DNA of 64,000 nucleotides. Origin: Ahaetulla prasina. Taxonomy: Eukaryota; Chordata; Lepidosauria; Squamata; Colubridae. The notes below the pieces were generated by a model, which ran no database searches, was not told where the DNA came from, and saw only the letters and a list, made by a program, of their open reading frames with translations. Location of the stretch: the NCBI RefSeq assembly GCF_028640845.1, contig NC_080541.1:175636502-175700501 (forward strand). Reading direction: 5' to 3'. Made by a program: the position numbers and the translations under genes. The stretch's first letter is position 1, and every line of letters begins with the position of its first letter. This document shows, one piece after another, positions 1 to 14,410 of the stretch.

Positions 1-2658
1 TCTGCTGCCAGTATGACAATGAATATCACATAGATTTTAATGGATAGAATTGCCCTACCTGTAGTGTGAGGAAATTCTTGTATTAGACACAATAAAATGG
101 TTGTATTATAGTAACCGTGGGCTTGGCGTGTTAATCAGATTACAGAGGAAGAGAATGAAGTTCACTTTGCAATGTTGATGGTTAGTGGTTAGCAACTTCT
201 CTGAGATATCCATGCTTTATTAATGTCAGAATGATGTAAAAAACTACTCTATGTCGCTAGATGTGGTTACCCTGTTTTTCAAAAGAACTCTTCTGTAGAC
301 TTGAACCTTCGATAATGGTCATTGTTATTTTGTCTTGCTTTGACACTCAAATTCTAACTCTATGGCTAAGAAAAATATTACAAAAGTAATTACTTGCTGT
401 AGCTTTTTATGTTCTGGTCATTTCTTATGATGTATAATTTTAGAAAATATTCGAGGCTTTTTGTGTCTTCTGAGTCCTTGGTAAATGTATGTTGGAGTTT
501 AGTCCAAATTAAGCGCTGTCTTCATGGCTTATTTTGAATCACACATACATCTTGTGGAATATTTATTATCAGCTTGAATTATAGCAAATTTTAAAATAGA
601 AAGAAAAAGATGGAGGCTGAATTAATTTATGAAAATTAAAATTTGGGCAATCCAACAGCCAGCTGGTTGACTTTGGGCCAGTCACATTCTCTTAGCCCAA
701 TCCACCTCACAAAGTGATTATTGTGAAGAAAATAGGAGGAAAAAGGAGTATTATGTTTATTCACTGTCTTGAGTTACTTATAATGTAGGAAAGGCAGGAT
801 GAAAACAAAATTCTAAATTATGGCATATGCAAGGTTTTGGGGGAGGGATGTTTTACTGCTATGACCACAATATAGACATTTAAGACATTTCTTTCATTGA
901 ACTGGGAAATTTGAATTAGCTAAGTATAGAATTCCGTAGCTGAGCCAGTTTAAATTTGTCACTCATTTCAGTCTTAAAGACAAGATATATAAACTGTAGC
1001 CCACAGTTAGTGTGTCTTTTGTGATCCCAAGAGAAGATTAGGCCAATGGTTGGGCCTCCTTTTATTGGAAGGCTTTTTGGAGTTTTAAGGAGCAAAACAT
1101 GGCCCTTAATTTTGCGTATTGGGCAAAATAGATATTTAAACATTCATCTCATTTCTTAGAATTTCTCCCAAAAGCAAGTCCATATTTATGAATGCAGCTT
1201 TCAACATGCCATGGAAATCCTGGCATAGTTTTCAGGCCAAAAGATATATTTACATTTTTTGACAGGAATGCATATGAGAAAGCCCTTAAACATGAGGAAA
1301 TCCATGATGGTACTGGGTTTTGTACAACAGATTTTTGAATCAATACCAGATACTTAATTTTAACAGTGGCAACATAATACAAATGAAACATACAAAATTA
1401 AAATTAATGATAAAAAAAATGAAATGAATAAAAATGAATAAAATATGACCATTGGAGTGCTACTAGAAGCAATCTGGTGATTCCCATCCTTTCATTTCTC
1501 TGATTCAAGTAGTCCACCTTTATCAACCACATTTGGGATTGGCAACTTCATCGTTAAGCTAAGTGAAACTGTGACTGTGTTTATGATCTTACTTCAGCTT
1601 TCCTTTACTTTACAGACCTGTGAAGGTCATAAACACAAGGATTGATCATAAAGTTAGATTTTCATCTCTGTTGTAACTGTGAATGGTTACTATATGCTAA
1701 ATGAGGACTACCTGTCCCACAAAAACTGATTTTGGCTTTCAGAGAAAAGAATGGAATAGGAGTGTCAGATTTCCAGGAGGTAAAGTGGTACTATTCCCAC
1801 CCTTGAATTATCCAAATTAGAATGTTCCAAAATTGTATCATCAAAATGCTGCCATTTTGATGGCTCGATCCTGAGATCCCGTAGGCTATGCATGGGTTTT
1901 CCATTCTTGTTTTAAAGTATCGCTTTAATATCTGTTCTGCTTAGGAAAATTTAAACATAAATTCAAATATCTTAAAGGAAAATGATATTTTTTTGGAATG
2001 TAGCTAAACACTGTCCATCTGATCTTAATATTTATAGCTACTTTGTCAGTGACTTCTTATTTAAATGTATTTAACAGATTTCCCCCCCAAGCTCAAGTGC
2101 TGTGTATCCTAGTTTCTACATTGGACAATGTGCTGTTTGAAGGCTGATGTGGAATATAAGCATTTCCACAGGGAAGTATTATTGTTTGCCTGCCCTTTTC
2201 ACAGCATAGAGGTGTCTTTTGCTCCAGGGAAACCTCACTTCTGAAAAACATTGTCTTTGAATTAAAAGGGGAGTATCCTCTTTAACTTTCACTCTTGGGA
2301 AGACTTTTAAGCTATACAAATAATTGGAAAATAATATATTTATTGTCATATTAGCTATTTCTAAGTATTTTATGCATTCAAGGGATAGAAGACATGTAGA
2401 AGAGTATAAAGACAAAAATATAACAATATGTGATAGATTGCATTCTCTGTCTATAGAATTGGCTTATATAAAATAGATTGAAAAATCATTTGAAATGATG
2501 AAGAGCTCTATGAAAATTTGTAAACTTCCTAAGGGTGTATGGTTGTGGAGGATATGAGAATATCACATTTATATTGATTATTTCCCCCTGTGTGTGTATA
2601 TGAGTCCAGATATGTCACTGAGGTAATGTGAAGATTTAAATCTGAATTTATTTTTTAG
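1..2658 (+). other. TESK2 intron, no exon seen
   Basis: No coding exon is supported here on either strand. The open frames present are on the minus strand and look like chance. The sequence is AT-rich and mostly unique, with a SINE remnant near 630-800. It ends in the acceptor of the TESK2 last exon (polypyrimidine run, then AG at 2657-2658). It is inferred to be the last intron of TESK2. Confidence 0.6.
630..800 (+). repeat. Sauria-type SINE remnant
   Basis: The stretch contains 'ctttgggccagtcac', 'tcttagcccaatccacctc' and 'aaaataggagga', followed by 'ttgagttacttataatg'. These are the body and tail phrases of the squamate Sauria SINE. The tRNA-like head is missing or degraded. Confidence 0.6.
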
Positions 2659-3674
2659 GATTGCTAGAGAGGGGACAAGGTATCAAAAGGCTGAGCTCAT
2701 TGGATGACAAGATTCCACCTAAATCACCCCGACCACGGCGCAACATCTGGCTATCACGCAGTCAATCAGACATTTTCTCTCGGAAACCTTCCAGCAAGAT
2801 AAATGTTCAGGATCCATATTATACACCGAGCAAAGGGGCAAGTCGAAAAGTCAACCCTTTCAATTCCAGGGAAGACTTGAAAGGGGGGAAAATAAAATTT
2901 TTTGATTTGCCTAGCAAATCCGTGATATCTCTTGTATTTGACCTGCACTCTCCAGAAGCAAGAGGATGTCAAAAGATGAGCCAGTCGCTGTTCAAGCACA
3001 CCTATGCCTATGATTGGCAAGACTCTTCTTTCCTTCCTGGGAGGAGAAGCAGATCACTTCCAGTTTCTCCTGAATTTGTTCATAAAGATTATAGTACATT
3101 TGGAGATTTCTCTTCAACAGTCAGTAGTTGTGATCCCACCCAGCTAGGGGCTGAGGTGCGCCAGAGGCTGCTGTGCAGTAGTAAGTATGGTGTATCTGAG
3201 ATCCCTCCTTTTCAGGTTAAACAACGTAGGCAGGACTCGCATCCTCCACTTCTGCAAGAGGAAGAAATGGATTGTTCTGATGAACTGGAGCCTCTAAACA
3301 AAAATGGGTATTCTGTAAAATGTTCAGCTGAAGAGGCAGAACTTGGAAAGCCTGAGGGACAAGTGCTGCAAGACACTTCTGGCCAAGTGGCTAATATCTT
3401 AGTGCACAATGTAGACTACCCAGAAAATCAATTCCCAGAAATGTTCATGAGCTGTACCACCTCTGAAGAAATGGAGGTGGAAGATGAAACTCAAAGGAAT
3501 ATGCCTTCCACTAAACTGGAATCTTCTAAACAGTTGCTCAGTATTAATCCTTCCTCACAGCAAGGCAGAGACTCCACTTTCCTTGAAGTGGTGGATAGCC
3601 ACACTTCAAATGTTTCTCTGCTGCCTTCAGACACACCAGCATCAATAAGTGGACAGCCGAAATGTGACATTTAA
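2659..3674 (+). CDS. TESK2: TESK2 last coding exon (testis-associated kinase 2, C-terminal region)
   Basis: This is the C-terminal, non-catalytic region of TESK2, a dual-specificity kinase related to the LIM kinases that phosphorylates cofilin and affects actin and cell spreading. The exon opens after a clear AG acceptor in phase 1 (two bases complete a Gly codon) and reads 337 residues to TAA. Phrases diagnostic for TESK2 are visible: KRLSSLDDKIP, NIWLSRSQSDIFSRKP, VNPF, GGKIKFFDLPSKSVISLVFDL and, near the end, TSEEMEVE. The middle is Ser/Pro/Glu-rich and poorly conserved, as in other TESK2 proteins. The kinase domain lies in upstream exons outside the window. The Ser-rich RSQSD segment is a plausible 14-3-3 or kinase site (inference). 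The gene is partial only because the window starts inside it. Confidence 0.95.
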
Positions 3675-6600
3675 AAGCCAACCATTGGATGATGGTGATG
3701 ATGATAACACTCCTATTTACTACTCTGGTTTTAACTTCCTGTGTCAAACGTCTCTAAAACAGTGTAGCAATGTAACCAGTCCATTTGAAAATTCTAAAAT
3801 GTATTATGAGAGATTGTATGCATGCAAGGATGTATGAAAGGAATTCTCAGCATACCTCAGGAAGAAGCTAATATAGGAAGGTTTGCTGTTGAGTGCCTGA
3901 TTTATGCAGGGTCACAATTATAGCGATACTGGGATTATGGACATCTCTCTGTGTTTCTATTTGTGTTATTCATACTGTTTAGGTTTTGTTAAATGTTTTT
4001 AAGAACTTAGTATCTTCTTCAATTTCAAAATCTCTGTCTCATTAGCAGTAAAATGCCAAGTAGCAATAAATATTTATATGGAATATATTTAAAATAACAA
4101 GTACCCTAGGGGCAGATTGTCCTAAACTAGTCTTACTTATCCTGGCCAACCTTCGAAATATGAATTTTAAATCCCAGTATTCTGAACAATGTCCAGTGTT
4201 GGAATATTCTGGGAATTGAAGTTTATACTTTTGGGGGTTGCTTAAAGTTAAAGACAGTTTATTTGTGTATATGTATATGTACTGGACTACAACCACAACT
4301 GTTCTGGCCATTAACAAGGGCTGATGAGTTCATTATTACCACAGTTTCAAAAAACCAGCTTCTCTGCAAGTAGTTCAAGGTATCAAACTATTTCTACAAT
4401 ACTCAAAAAAATCTTGGTCCATGATTGGAAGAAATCGTTTTTGGATTGGTTGATTTCCAGAATATCCCATTTTGGATCAAAATGTTCCAAAATATAATGT
4501 TTTGCACATGATACTTCCTCACCCTTGCTTTAAATGAACAGGAAGAATATGGCTCTGAATTCTCTAAAATTTATTAAATAAGATGAGTTTTCGTTACAAT
4601 AGCTCCCTTACCTTTTCCAGTCCAGTTGCAAACAGTGGAGGCATTGAGCATATTCCTACTTCAGGCATTCCTTGTTAAATTGTTAATTGCTTGTCCAGTT
4701 TTATTTGCTGGAAAGGAAATTTTCCATTAGCCGTTTTACTGAAGGAACAGCAAAGTTCCATTTCTGAATAAATTGTTCATGAAACAAAATGAGATGAATA
4801 TTTTCATCTCTTTGGTAACCTCATTCTCTTTATTATAGAAGCATGAAATGTATCACCATCAAATGTTTGGCATGAAAGAACTCTCTTCAACATATTTTTT
4901 TTAAAAATCCAGTTTTGCATGCATGTCTTCAGTTAGTCTATGTGCTTCACTCACACAGAAACATGATCTATGTATGCAAATTATATAAATTCTGTAGATA
5001 AATTGCTTGGAATTTCTCAAATGGCAAGTGAATTTTAAAGTGAAGCTACAGAAATAGTATCTCTATACTAAAGTCTCTTTGCACATCCAAACCAGCATTA
5101 TATGCTCAGAACTTAATAGGACTTAATACAAATTATATAAAAAGGATTAAATTCCCAAATCTTGCCTCTAGTTCGAATACACTTGAAATTAGTTCTGGTG
5201 AAAATAGATTTCCTCATATTCATTCCTCATAACTAAACTGTAGAAAGGGCAAATCCTCACAAAATATGAAGCAATAAAAGCAGAATCACAAATATTGAGC
5301 AGACCAGGTTTGCAAGCTACGTTTATTTATAGACATTCATAACAGCCTCAAGTTCCTTCCAGTAGCTGGAGAACAAAATTATTGTCTTCTCAATTATTCA
5401 TTTGAAAATTTCTAAAGTAGCACCACATTCCAGTTTAGTTGTTTCCTCTTTCAGGATTAGTGATAAAGAATCCCAGTAGTTATTATCAGGCTGCTTTATT
5501 TAACGAGTTAAAAAATATAACCATTTAAACAGTTGGTGCGATTTTGAATTCAGTAGCATTTTCCTCCACCCCATCCAAAGCAAAATAATTTATGAATGTA
5601 ACTTATGCTCAGCTCTGGAAAGCACCAAGCATGCAATGTATCTCAAAGGCCATTTCACTTCCAGAAAGTATTCCATTTCTTTGCCTGCATTAGTTTATAA
5701 CTTGCTCTGCTCTTGTAGCCTTTCGGTCTCACCCTTTTACTGCTTGTGAAAGCTGGATGTGACAGATTACTTCTGTTCTGGTCACATCCCCTCCTCCCTC
5801 CTTGTGTATTTTCCAGGTTTTTTACAGACTCTACGAAGTGGTACCTTCTCTTGTTAAGTGGGATGATGGATTCCTACTGCGGTTGCTCTGCCTTCTTGTG
5901 TTAATGATAACCTAGGTCCTTGACGCAAAAGTAAGTCTTTCTAGACTGCAATTCGATGACAGTTGGCTTTGTAGGAACTTGAGAAAGCAATAACTACAGT
6001 TATTGGATGGTTAAACATAAAGGTAACCTGTCCTTTTATACAATATGTAAACACTCTTATTATCACATCCTATGGAAAGCCAGCAATGCAGAGCAGCTAT
6101 GGGCCATCATCTGTACTCTATACAGAATGTGGCCAAATGAATGCATAATTTGTACAAACACAATGATACTAGATGGTTTTGCTTTTCAGCATGTTTGATT
6201 TGCTAACAAAGATGCCTATTGCTTTTGATAAGCCACCTGAAGACACTTCTAAGATCCTCACTCTATTTTTACTTCATTAATTTTGTCTAAATTACATTTA
6301 ATAAGCATTTTAGAGGATATTCATGTGGCCAACTGATGAAAGACTGTGAATACATGTATGTAACAAATTAATACCTGAGTAGAAAAAAAGTGTACGATGG
6401 ATTCTTGGTTGTTGCATCTTGTCCAAGAACACTGGTATTTCTTGCCAGTTTAACTAGACACTTGAATAATTCCTCTTTGCACTTAATGCTGCTGTTTATA
6501 CTGCATGTCACTACATTTCTATGCAAAAATAACCTTTGAGGTAGCCAAATATTTGATTTAAGGTTTATAGATCTTTATAAGATCTATTTTCATATTTATG

Positions 6601-9010
6601 AAGGAATTTTATGTCTTAATATTTGCTGTCTGTAAATAGCTAAATTTTGTCATTAAAGCTTAGGAATAAAATTTATAGCATGTGTATAATTTAACACTGC
6701 CAGGAAAAGGGTTTTTGAAAAAGCATTTTTCTAATACTTCAGATATTATGAATGTTTAAAGAAAACAAATCTTGATTTGTATGTGTTGATTCATGTCTGA
6801 TTTCCCTCCACCTTAGAATTACATAAATAGAGTGTTTCACTGGAACTGAAAAAAGTAACCAAAGATAAATATAGTTTAAAATATCTGCAAGTTTTCTTTA
6901 TCAGTTTTTGAAAACCATTCCCCAGTTCACTGTCGGAAGAAAATCAAATATGTGGTTGAGAAGACAAAATTGATGATGCAAAGGAGTAATATAAAATGAG
7001 AAACATTCATTCTGACTTAATATTCATACATTCCAGTATTTTGTTGTAAAAGTGATAATCTTTGTTCTGTTAAAGTCAGATTCCAGAAGAGCTTGTCTCA
7101 TTCCAGAAAGAATTCCTTATTGTGCTTTCCCTTGTTTCAGATTTCCAATTGTGTATTCACCAGCAATTAATGAACATTTAATTGTTCCCAGACAAGACAC
7201 ATCATATTTCATAGTGTATAAGCTGCAGTTACCTTATATTAAAAGGCTAGTAACTGAAGCTAATGTCACATTGTCATGTTAGTAAGTTAAATGGTTTCAT
7301 ATAAACAAGTAACAAAACATGGGACAATTGTCCTGTTGAGGCATTTGCATTTGTGAATTCCTTTACAATACAGATCAATGCTCTATTAATTTGGTTATTT
7401 CTACTTTCCGAGTACTCATGTATCCATCTTGAAATTTTCAAGTTAATTGCATTTGTCAAGGGCAGAATTACCAATCAACTTTCACTAAATGATTCAAGGT
7501 TCTATTTTGAGCAAAAATTTCTCCCTATCTTTAAGTACAATAAAACCTACTCGCCACTTTTAACCTACTACCTGATTTTTATACCTCCTTAAAGCAAATA
7601 AAAGTGAAAATATCTAAATGCTTTCATTTTCCTTATACCAAAAACAGTTCTTGATTGTTTGGTTGCTTTTTCTTATCTTTCGATTTCACATTTAACAGTT
7701 ATCCTTCAAATATCAAATATGTTTGCAATACAGATGAATACAAAATTATCATGTTATTCAATTCCTTTTAAAGTTTTTCCTAGAATAAAATATGTAAGTA
7801 TTAACATTTATATAAAATGTGTGTGCTATTGCTGCATCACTTTACATAGATTTCAAATTTTGTCATTTTGCTGTCCATTCCCACATGTTGATAACATCTG
7901 GCTAGAGCTATCCAGTTAGCTTGAACTTTCTTTTCCCTAGTTAACTTGGTATTAATGACAAGCTTTAGCTACGTCATTGCTCTCCCAAGAAACAATTTTT
8001 AAAAAGTTGAACATTATTGACCCCACTAAAGTTGTTATCAAATAATGCTTTCCAAGCAATGTATCTGGAATAGATAAGATTAAAACATCATTTTTAGCTT
8101 CCAAGAGATCTCATTATTGTTTTGTTGTGTGCAACTGGAATACATAACTTTGATGATCTGTATTGCAAAAAGGCTTGCAACAATAAATTAACAGATTAAA
8201 AAGCCTCCAGTCTGTCAAATATTTTGATACAAAAAAGTAAACATTATTTAATAAGGGAAACACCAATGTTTTATTTCAGTAAAGATTGATGATGGCAAAG
8301 AATAAGATATCCCTTTGAATTATTATACTAGAATGGGGCTGGGGGGCATTGGCCTTCCAGATGTTGATTTGTAACTCCATCCTGCAGTAATGTTTTTTCT
8401 CAACTGTTAAGTTGCTTAATTTGCATTAGGAAAATAAGACTGCGATAGAACTGTGGGAGAACAAATCAAACTATTTGGCTTTAATTCCTTATCTTTTCCT
8501 TAACTTTTTGTTACCCCATCTTAAGGATTTAAAATAACTAAAAACAAGCTGTATAATATAAATCACATTTAGAGGGCATGATTCCAAAAGGATATCCAGA
8601 AAGAGGAGAAACAACCAGTTGTTTGCTAATGACAAACTGTAGTACAAGAAAAGCAGTTATCACTCTTACGTTATGGTAGGCCAGATTCAGGAAGATTTCT
8701 GAAGCCTCGAGAGCTTTGTAGTAGATTTAGATGGCTGCAATCTCCCTTTTGGGCTACTATAAAAATAGTTGATTTTATATTTGGTACCCAACATTTGCAT
8801 TCTCATTGTCTAAAACAAAAGTCCCACAAAATTTCAGAAAGTTTGATTAGAAATTTCAGATATGCATGCCATATCTTTTAGACAAACTCAGATATGTTGA
8901 AAAGAAAACTACCTCATTCTTGTCAGTAAAGAATAAGATTCAGATAGGTGTTGGTGGGGAGCTATCAGTGCAGATTTTTAAATATGTGTGGATAGTACTT
9001 TAATGCATCA
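3675..9010 (+). other. TESK2 3' UTR and TESK2/TOE1 convergent spacer
   Basis: No further coding exon is seen. Possible poly(A) signals for TESK2 (AATAAA) occur near 4066, at 5273-5278 and at 6665-6670; which one is used cannot be told from sequence. The stretch is AT-rich and mostly unique, without a clear mobile element. TOE1 runs in from the other side, so the two genes converge. Confidence 0.45.
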
Positions 9011-9016
9011 TTTATT
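9011..9016 (-). terminator. Possible poly(A) signal of TOE1
   Basis: The minus strand reads AATAAA about 560 bases past the TOE1 stop codon. A variant ATTAAA lies closer, at 9399-9404. Either could end the transcript. Confidence 0.3.
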
Positions 9017-9575
9017 CCACATCCACTGCATGGAGAGCTGTAATGATTTCACATCATCTGAAGCCATGGACATTAGAGAGCAAGGAATAGAGCCAACTAC
9101 CTGACCTTATGAATATTAGGATGATGGTGCAAGGTAATCCATGTAAAAAAGCTTTTCCACAGTTCCCTTGGTTAATTTCTCTGAATGGTTAAGGCATATG
9201 ATTTTTTGGGAAACTTTACAAGGCTGCTTGAAAACTGATGCCAGCTGTCTTCTCTTAAATGCATTGCCATTCCCCAAGAGGCATTGTATGAGCATGAACA
9301 CACAAAGTTGTGCACCAGTCTTGTAAAAGTGCTTTCTTAAGCATTTGAAAAAAAAGTGCTTCATCTACAGTGTAAAGGTTCTATCCCCAATGGGAAAATT
9401 TAATACATAATTTTTACAAACATTTAAAAATAAATCCATAATCCATTCAGGCTGCTGCACATATTCATGTCTTATTAATGTCTCTTTAGCAGCTCTGGTT
9501 TGAGTATTGCAGCTTCAAGAAAACAATTGATAGTAATGACATTATCTGTGATCCTGAGCAGTATGGTATTTACTT

Positions 9576-12500
9576 CTAACTACTGTCCCATACCAATTTC
9601 ATCTTTTGGTTGTGGGCTTTGGAAGATTTAGAAAACAAACTTTTCACAATCTGAAGAGGCACAGACTTTCCACTAAGGTACAATTTGTTGTAGCACTCTG
9701 GCAACCAAGGCCCGTCATTTGAGTCACTCTGTTTATCATTCTTTAGCATCTGGATGTATGCTATTATGTAGCCTGTCATGAAAGCATCAAACCCAGCCCG
9801 GTGAATACTCCCTCGTGAACAATTAGATGGTGCTACGTTATCTGTGACAGGCAAAGAGGTCACTGCAGAATCACTCTGTAACTGGGCTTTTGGCTCTGCT
9901 CCTTCCCTTCCTATTGCCTTTTCCTGCTGGAAGTCTTTGAATGGTGAAGAAATGATACTCTCATTGTCTGTGGCAATAGCAGCATTCCCATCAACACTGG
10001 CATCAACTGCACTATTGGAAACTAGTTCTTGTTCCACATCCATTGAAGTCTCCCCATTACCAGACACATTTTCTGCATCTGCACTATCTATAATAGGAGC
10101 AATCACATTACTAGGGCAAGACTGTTTGGAAGGGGAACCTTTTTCCTTATCCCAAGCCAACTTTACATCATTCATGGGGCTGCTCAGTTCAACTTTTGTT
10201 GACTCTAAGTTCTTCCGCCGTTTCCATTTCTGTTTCCTTGTCTTCCGCTTCGCTTCCTTCTGATTCTCATCCTCATTAATAATTAGATCAATATTGTGAG
10301 ATTGTGTACATTTCAATCCATCTGGGCACCAGCCATAAGCCTGTGAAAGAGAATGAGAACTATTAGGATAGTTTTTTAAGAATTTTGCAAAGATTGGAAT
10401 CCAGTCAACTTTTCCTAGACAGCAGTACTATGCATAATCACTGATGCTAAACCTCTTCACTTGGATCCCAAGATAGCTCTTTCCCGAATGAAGCAAAAAC
10501 TCCAGTTTTGTTCTTTTTTAAAGAAATATGGCTTCCTTAACACTGGAAAGGCTGATCTAACAAGATCTTTTATCTGGGATAGCTTGTCCTCATAAGTCTG
10601 CATCTAACATTTGAGGCACTAAAACTGTTATTTCCAATTTGGTTTTATAGACAATTTTTAAGATCCTAAAATGTAGATGAAAGACCCAATAAATAATACT
10701 TAACCGAAAATGGCTGGCAGATGACAATTTTGTTAGCAATGTCAGTTTGAGCCTGGCTGACATCAGCCACAGAGCAAAACCGGTATTCAACATAGGCATC
10801 TATGCTGGCAGGATAGCTGCAGAATTCTATGCTGAGATATGGTTTCTTGGAGTCTTTCAACCTGAAGTTTTCTCGTTTGCTGAAATTCAAGAGCAGTATA
10901 ATAATAGCAAATGTATGGGGATAATCGGTAATTTTTCAGGATTCGCTTTTCTTTTACACGATCATACAAAAAGTTAAAAGAGAATTGAGAAAATGAGGTA
11001 TGGTGGGAGAAAAAAATCAATTCAAAACAAATACCGAATTGCCACTGAGATGAAAATAAATACACAAGGGCTGTTGTACAGAAGAATTCAGAAGTACAGA
11101 ATTGCATTATTTGTCTAGTTTTACAAATGCTATTGCCAGCTAATTGTCACTAGCATTTTTCCTGATGACCCTTGCCTTTAGTTAGTCAAACAAAAGAAAA
11201 AGTTCCTATCATTCCTATTTCATTTTCCCATGCTAAGCAAGATTATTCCTGTCTCCTTCTCTCATGTTTTCTAGGACACATGGAGAACACAGAAAGCAGA
11301 TAGACACGCAATTCCTGCCATATTTTAGTATTTTTCTGAATCGGTAGTCACCAGAGCAGAGAGTGAAAGAAGGTTTTAAATTTCATTTCAGAAGAGTAAT
11401 AAAGCCATTGGTAATCATAATTAATGGCTAGTTAATCAAACAAAAATCTGTTGTTTTCCCTCCCATATTTTCACAAAAGAAGAAAAACAGTTCTTGAACA
11501 GTTAAAAGCACTACATTCAATTTAAATATTTGCCTCAACATATACATAAATGGAATGATCTATAAGGTGCATGAAAACTGACCAATCAGAATAATAAGGA
11601 TAATTATCTTCTTAACCTTTAGATTACTTGGTCATATGGATATTGGAAGCTTTTTATATATAAATAAAAAGCAGGAGAGGAGCAATGCAACTTCAACATC
11701 TGTCAGGATGTTTACAGCATTTATTTGTTAAATGATACATACCATTTCTTATAGGCATACTCTAGATAAGAAGCTACAAAACGTGCCTCAAATTCTGAGG
11801 CATATTTTGTGTCATAGATGCCGGCTGGGAACATCTCTGAAAGATCAGCAGTGAAAGTGCCCAGATTGTCAGGTAAGTGGGCATAGAAGCACTGGTAGAG
11901 GAAAACTAAATCAATTAGGCCATTGTGCAGAATGATAGGTTTTCTTGCTCGAATTATTTCCAGGAAAAAAGTACGAATTGTCTGACTCCGATTTTCATTT
12001 TCCTGTGAGTAAATAAAATGGAAATGTTGTTATTTAGGCATCCCACTATGGAAAGTCCTCTTCTGACAGCCCTTTAGATCTGGATAGACAAATGGGATGC
12101 TGGAAGTTATCTCTTCTAGACCTATTATCAAAAGAAAATACAATCTAATCTAAAGTATTGCATAGGCAATGTTTACCATTTGTTAATTACCAACTAAACC
12201 ATTCATTGAACACACAACTGCATCTTCTAAATATGGCCTTATCAGTAAGAGCTCCAATCTCACAGAAAAATGCTGCTACTGGTAATTTTCCTTGCAATAG
12301 CTGAAGTTAATAGATGCAAGTATGCATCTATTATCATATGAGACCTTTTTGTCAAAAAGCTTGAACCTGGATTGGTTTCTGATGTTGAGAATAAACTTTC
12401 ACCAAATTATGGAACAAAATATTCTGTGAAATCTACTAGGTAAGAAGTCCTAACCCATTTCCCAGTTTCTTTCATATATTTCCATCAGATTTAGCCCTTA

Positions 12501-14033
12501 AATTAAGGAATTCTTGTACCTTATCATTGCCCCTATGATAGGGAATGCCCTGAGAATACTGCTTGTTGAAGTCAAAGCCATGTTGCACCAGGAATTGGAC
12601 TGACTGTGGTTCAATTATATAATCATCCATACACAGCAAGGTCAAGTTGTAGATCTGGGAAAGATATGTGTTCTCTGTCTGCAAAATAAAAGCCAATCCA
12701 ATGAAAAGGAGGACCACAATTACTATTGCATTGGGGGTATGATCTGTCTCATACATACATTTGCATACATTTACAATATATGGCATGTACATATTTATTG
12801 TGCAGAGAGAATCTCCAGCACTGATTTCAGCTACAGTAAGCAATCTTAACCGAGAAAGCTGAACACAGAATAAGATATTTGTTAGGTTTCTATGTTTCTG
12901 TCTACTATTTCTTTTTTGGATAATTGTCTTAAATTTGGATTCTCTGTCTTTTATGTGAATACAATAATACCTCAAAAATGCAAAAGTTTTATAAACTAAT
13001 GCTAGTGACACCAGGAATCATATTTAAATTTCTAAGGTTTGCCTTCAATATTTATTCTCCATCAGAGGTAGGATTATCTTATCCTCACAGAAATATCAAC
13101 AGAGGGCTAGACACAAAACGAGCACCATACCTTGTCAGGAAGGTGTTTAAAACAAGCAACTCCAAGAGACAAAACAGAGCGTGTTTTAGCAGCATTGCAA
13201 ACCGCTTTATATCGTTCTTCAATGCACCTGTGAGAAACATTAAGCAATTGAATAAGAAGCAAAAACAGAGAATTTAATCTGCAGAGTGCATGAAAATCCC
13301 TGAAAATATCATTAGTATTGTTTACATTGGGCTAGATGGACCAATAATCTGATCATTATAAAGCTGCTGCCAATACTCAGTAAGATTTCAAATCTGATGA
13401 CAGGATCTTGTCATTAACCTGAATACATCTCCTAACTTTAAACAAGACGAAGATCCTCCCCAATTCCAAGAGTACTAGACCCATATAGTGATGCCTATAG
13501 CTAACATTGTCTATGTTTTCAGAAGAGCCAATTGCTTAAATTATCAAATCTTAATCATTAATTCCATCCTATAGCTACTGAATGCTTTTATCTAAAAATC
13601 TGAAATAAGTATATTCGGTAAGCATTGTGAATAAAATATTTGGTCCAACATTAAAAAATTGATAGTTCAGAATTTGGTATCATCTTGACCATAAAACTTC
13701 AGAAGAAAAAGAGTGGTACAGTACTTACTGATTCAGCAAACTCTTCCTTGTTCCAAGCCCACTAAGTTCCTATGGATAAAGATAACACTTTCAGTGTTCA
13801 GTAGAAGATGCAAATACATAAAATAATTAGGGATAAATTTTACCTTACTCTCAGAAGTCTGACTGCAATTTCTCTTTTCTCTTGTTCCAAAGCTAAAACC
13901 AATAAAGAGCAATTTTACTCACTGTGTCAACAGCAATAAAGCTAGAAGTTTTGATAGCCAAAAGCATGGATGGCCAGAGCTCCTTGAAATTGTCATCCTG
14001 GACATCAATGACGGGCACCCTTAAAGAGGCCAT
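9576..14033 (-). CDS. TOE1: TOE1 (target of EGR1, poly(A)/snRNA 3' exonuclease), seven coding exons
   Basis: TOE1 is a nuclear/Cajal-body DEDD-type 3' exonuclease that trims oligo(A) tails from snRNAs and other small RNAs. Coding exons on the minus strand: 14033-13923, 13769-13729, 13227-13131, 12678-12520, 12002-11743, 10879-10705, 10340-9576. All have GT/AG junctions and phases that join; total 1608 nt, 535 aa (human 510). The DEDD nuclease core shows D36-T-E38 (VDTELSGLG), HNGLIDL with D167, and YDTKYASE near 199-205. A CCCH zinc finger (C-x8-C-x5-C-x3-H: C277, C286, C292, H296) spans the junction of exons 6 and 7. A basic nuclear-localisation segment is at 312-324. The end ([36 protein letters not shown]) is strongly TOE1-like; the acidic segment between is divergent. 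The start chosen is the first ATG after an AG acceptor at 14043, so an untranslated or short coding exon 1 further up cannot be excluded. Confidence 0.95.
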
Positions 14034-14159
14034 TGTAATACAGCTGTTGGGAACAAAACACATATGATCCATTATTTTAATAATCCAGTTATTAACTTTG
14101 TTTTGGGGAAACAATGGTGAAAAAGTAAAATAAGCAAAAGGTTACCAACTAGTCAACTT

Positions 14160-14410
14160 GTGGCTCAACAGACTAATGCAGTCTGTTATTAACACAGCTG
14201 CTTGCAATTACTGCAGGTTCTAGTCCCACCAGGCCCAAGGTTGACTCAGCCTTCCATCCTTTATAAGGTAGGTAAAATGAGGACCCAGATTGTTGGGGGC
14301 AATAAGTTGACTTTGTATATAAATATACAAATAGGATGAAGACTATTGCTAACATAGTGTAAGCCGCCCTGAGTCTTCGGAGAAGGGCGGGATATAAATG
14401 CGAATAAAAA
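14160..14410 (+). repeat. tRNA-derived SINE with L2-like tail
   Basis: A box-B-like 'ggttctagtcc' is followed by 'gttgactcagcc', 'tttataaggtaggtaaaat', 'ttgggggcaataagttg' and the tail 'ccgccctgagtcttcgg', ending in poly(A). The same family recurs at 36190-36432, 37262-37506 and 57335-57557. The shared tail with the L2 copies suggests L2-driven mobilisation, like mammalian MIR (inference). Confidence 0.7.

Noticed and set aside
2766..3020. Minus-strand open frame opposite TESK2.
   Set aside because: It is a shadow of the TESK2 exon on the other strand.
9116..9364. 82-codon minus-strand frame as a small gene.
   Set aside because: It lies in the likely TOE1 3' UTR, has no recognisable motif and no splice or start context.
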